DNA of 6,709 nt from Actinomycetota bacterium (GTDB lineage Bacteria > Actinomycetota > Actinomycetes > Streptosporangiales > Streptosporangiaceae). The stretch is from assembly GCA_003140115.1 (NCBI GenBank), contig PLIQ01000538.1, positions 3,362 to 10,070 on the forward strand, read 5' to 3'. The position numbers were made by a program, and so were the translations under genes. The notes below the pieces were generated by a model. It made no database searches. It had not been told where the DNA came from and saw only the letters and a program-made list of their open reading frames with translations. Shown in pieces: positions 5,770 to 6,709 of the stretch. How positions within the stretch are numbered: the first letter of the stretch is position 1; each line of letters opens with the position of its first letter.

Positions 5770-6709
5770 CCGCGCCGGAGCGCTGCGCGCCCCTAGCCCC
5801 CGTAGGTGAGCTGGCGCTGGCCCGCGGCACCGTCGACCGGGTGACCAGCCGGCGCACCGACCAGGACTGGATCGACGCGGCCTGGAAGGATCCGCGCACC
5901 CGCGTCCTAGTCGTCCACGACGGCCAAGCCCTCGTCCAAGGCGACGTCGAACTGGTCTTCGTACCCCCCGAGCAGGCGCCCCCCGGCACCCGCTTCCTCC
6001 TCGGCCAAGACGCCGACGGCACCGTCTACTTCGGAGTCAGCGCCCCGCTGGCGTCCGACGGGTCCGGCGCGTCCGCGGGGTCCGGCGCGTCCAGCGGGGA
6101 CGGCGTGCGGCCCGCGTCCCTGCGCGAGGTGGGGGCGCTGCTGTCGGACCGCGACGCCGGGCTGCTGACCCACGCCGTGGCCCTGGCCAACTGGCACGAC
6201 ACCCACCTGCGCTGTCCGCTTGACGGAACCCCCACGGTCCCCGACGCGGCCGGTCACTCGACCATGTGCCCGACCGACGGCACCGAGCACTTCCCGCGTA
6301 CCGACCCCGCGGTGATCATGCTGGTCACCGACCCCGAGGACCGCTGCCTGCTGGCCCGCAACGCGGCCTGGCCCGGCCGGCGCGTGTCGATCCTGGCCGG
6401 GTTCGTGGAGCCGGGGGAGTCCGCCGAGCAGGCGGTGATCCGCGAGGTCGCCGAGGAGACCGGGATCAGGGTCACCAACGTCTGCTACGTGGCCAGCCAG
6501 CCCTGGCCGATGCCGCGCAGCCTGATGCTCGGCTTCCGGGCCGAAGCCGCCGCGGGCCAGTCCATCGCCGTCGACCACGAGGAACTGGCCGAGGCCCGCT
6601 GGTGGAGCCGCGCCGACCTGCTCGCCGCGCTGCAGGCCCGCGAGCTGGCCCTGCCCCCGTCAGTGTCGATCGCGCGGCACATCATCGAGGCCTGGTACGG
6701 CGGCCCGCT
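5766..6709 (+). CDS. nudC: NudC NAD(H) pyrophosphatase / NAD-cap decapping Nudix enzyme (3' end not in window)
   Basis: 314 codons, open to the window edge. It hydrolyses NAD(H) to NMN(H) and AMP; characterised NudC proteins also remove the NAD cap from RNA. An N-terminal domain (about 1-95) is followed by a Gly/Ser/Ala repeat (96-113) and a zinc-ribbon-like segment (150-175). The linker FPRTDPAVIMLV (176-187) follows, then a complete Nudix box (212-234; GFVEPGE, then REVAEETGI with E227, E230 and E231) and the NudC-defining SQPWPMPRSLM (244-254), which separates it from other Nudix enzymes. The zinc segment reads CPLDG ... CPTDG, so the second Cys of each CxxC pair is Asp (D153, D171). E. 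coli NudC is 257 residues; longer forms are common in actinobacteria. The segment IARHIIEAWYGGP suggests that the stop is close. The start is GTG 5766, overlapping the dipeptidase stop by four bases; no upstream start is plausible. Confidence 0.93.
   Translation, partial: MTAPERCAPLAPVGELALARGTVDRVTSRRTDQDWIDAAWKDPRTRVLVVHDGQALVQGDVELVFVPPEQAPPGTRFLLGQDADGTVYFGVSAPLASDGSGASAGSGASSGDGVRPASLREVGALLSDRDAGLLTHAVALANWHDTHLRCPLDGTPTVPDAAGHSTMCPTDGTEHFPRTDPAVIMLVTDPEDRCLLARNAAWPGRRVSILAGFVEPGESAEQAVIREVAEETGIRVTNVCYVASQPWPMPRSLMLGFRAEAAAGQSIAVDHEELAEARWWSRADLLAALQARELALPPSVSIARHIIEAWYGGP
6051..6104 (+). repeat. Three tandem 18-bp units in nudC
   Basis: Units at 6051-6068, 6069-6086 and 6087-6104 read gcgtccgacgggtccggc, gcgtccgcggggtccggc and gcgtccagcggggacggc. 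Each encodes one hexapeptide: ASDGSG, ASAGSG, ASSGDG. The unit length keeps the reading frame. They form a flexible linker between the N-terminal domain and the zinc-ribbon segment of NudC. Confidence 0.85.

Noticed and set aside
5907..6578. Minus-strand open frame of 223 codons opposite nudC
   Set aside because: Antisense to the Nudix box and the SQPWP motif of nudC; no domain in its own translation.
1..6709. Mobile element, phage, CRISPR, defence or biosynthetic cluster
   Set aside because: No transposase, integrase, terminal inverted repeats, spacer array or tRNA-linked attachment site is visible; base composition is uniform apart from the two AT-richer intergenic pockets.

Overview
The window is typical high-GC actinobacterial chromosome (Actinomycetota, inferred). 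Third codon positions are almost all G or C, GTG starts are used, two genes have leaderless-type starts, and the 3Fe-4S ferredoxin and the long NudC match actinomycete versions. I cannot place it to genus. The window is almost fully coding: five genes, two of them cut by the window edges. There is no rRNA, tRNA, CRISPR array, insertion sequence or phage gene.

Layout. Bases 1-231 (+) hold the end of a small 3Fe-4S ferredoxin, preceded in frame by a Glu-Ala-Lys repeat. It meets, tail to tail and with a 20-base overlap, a minus-strand cytosolic three-PAS sensor histidine kinase (2056-212). Its first and third PAS domains are a recent internal duplication with an exact 729-bp period. An 82-bp gap with a strong imperfect hairpin and an AT-rich promoter-like stretch separates the kinase from a pirin-family bicupin upstream on the same strand (3107-2139). 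A 133-bp divergent intergenic region with a small palindrome follows. Then three plus-strand genes run to the end: a divergent PurM (AIR synthase) family protein (3241-4356), an M20 zinc dipeptidase (4375-5769), and NudC NAD(H)/NAD-cap pyrophosphatase (5766 to beyond the end).

How the genes may work together. The dipeptidase and nudC overlap by four bases and are almost certainly co-transcribed and translationally coupled. PurM lies 18 bp upstream, but both purM and the dipeptidase have a TANNNT hexamer ending six bases before the ATG, as expected of leaderless promoters, so the dipeptidase-nudC pair may also be made independently. These are nucleotide metabolism and peptide turnover functions. 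The left half carries a redox protein, an orphan sensor kinase with no response regulator in view, and a pirin. I see no clear new multi-gene system. The most worthwhile oddities are the duplicated PAS module, the non-canonical PurM motifs, the CxxD/CxxD zinc-ribbon remnant and the 18-bp coding minisatellite in NudC.
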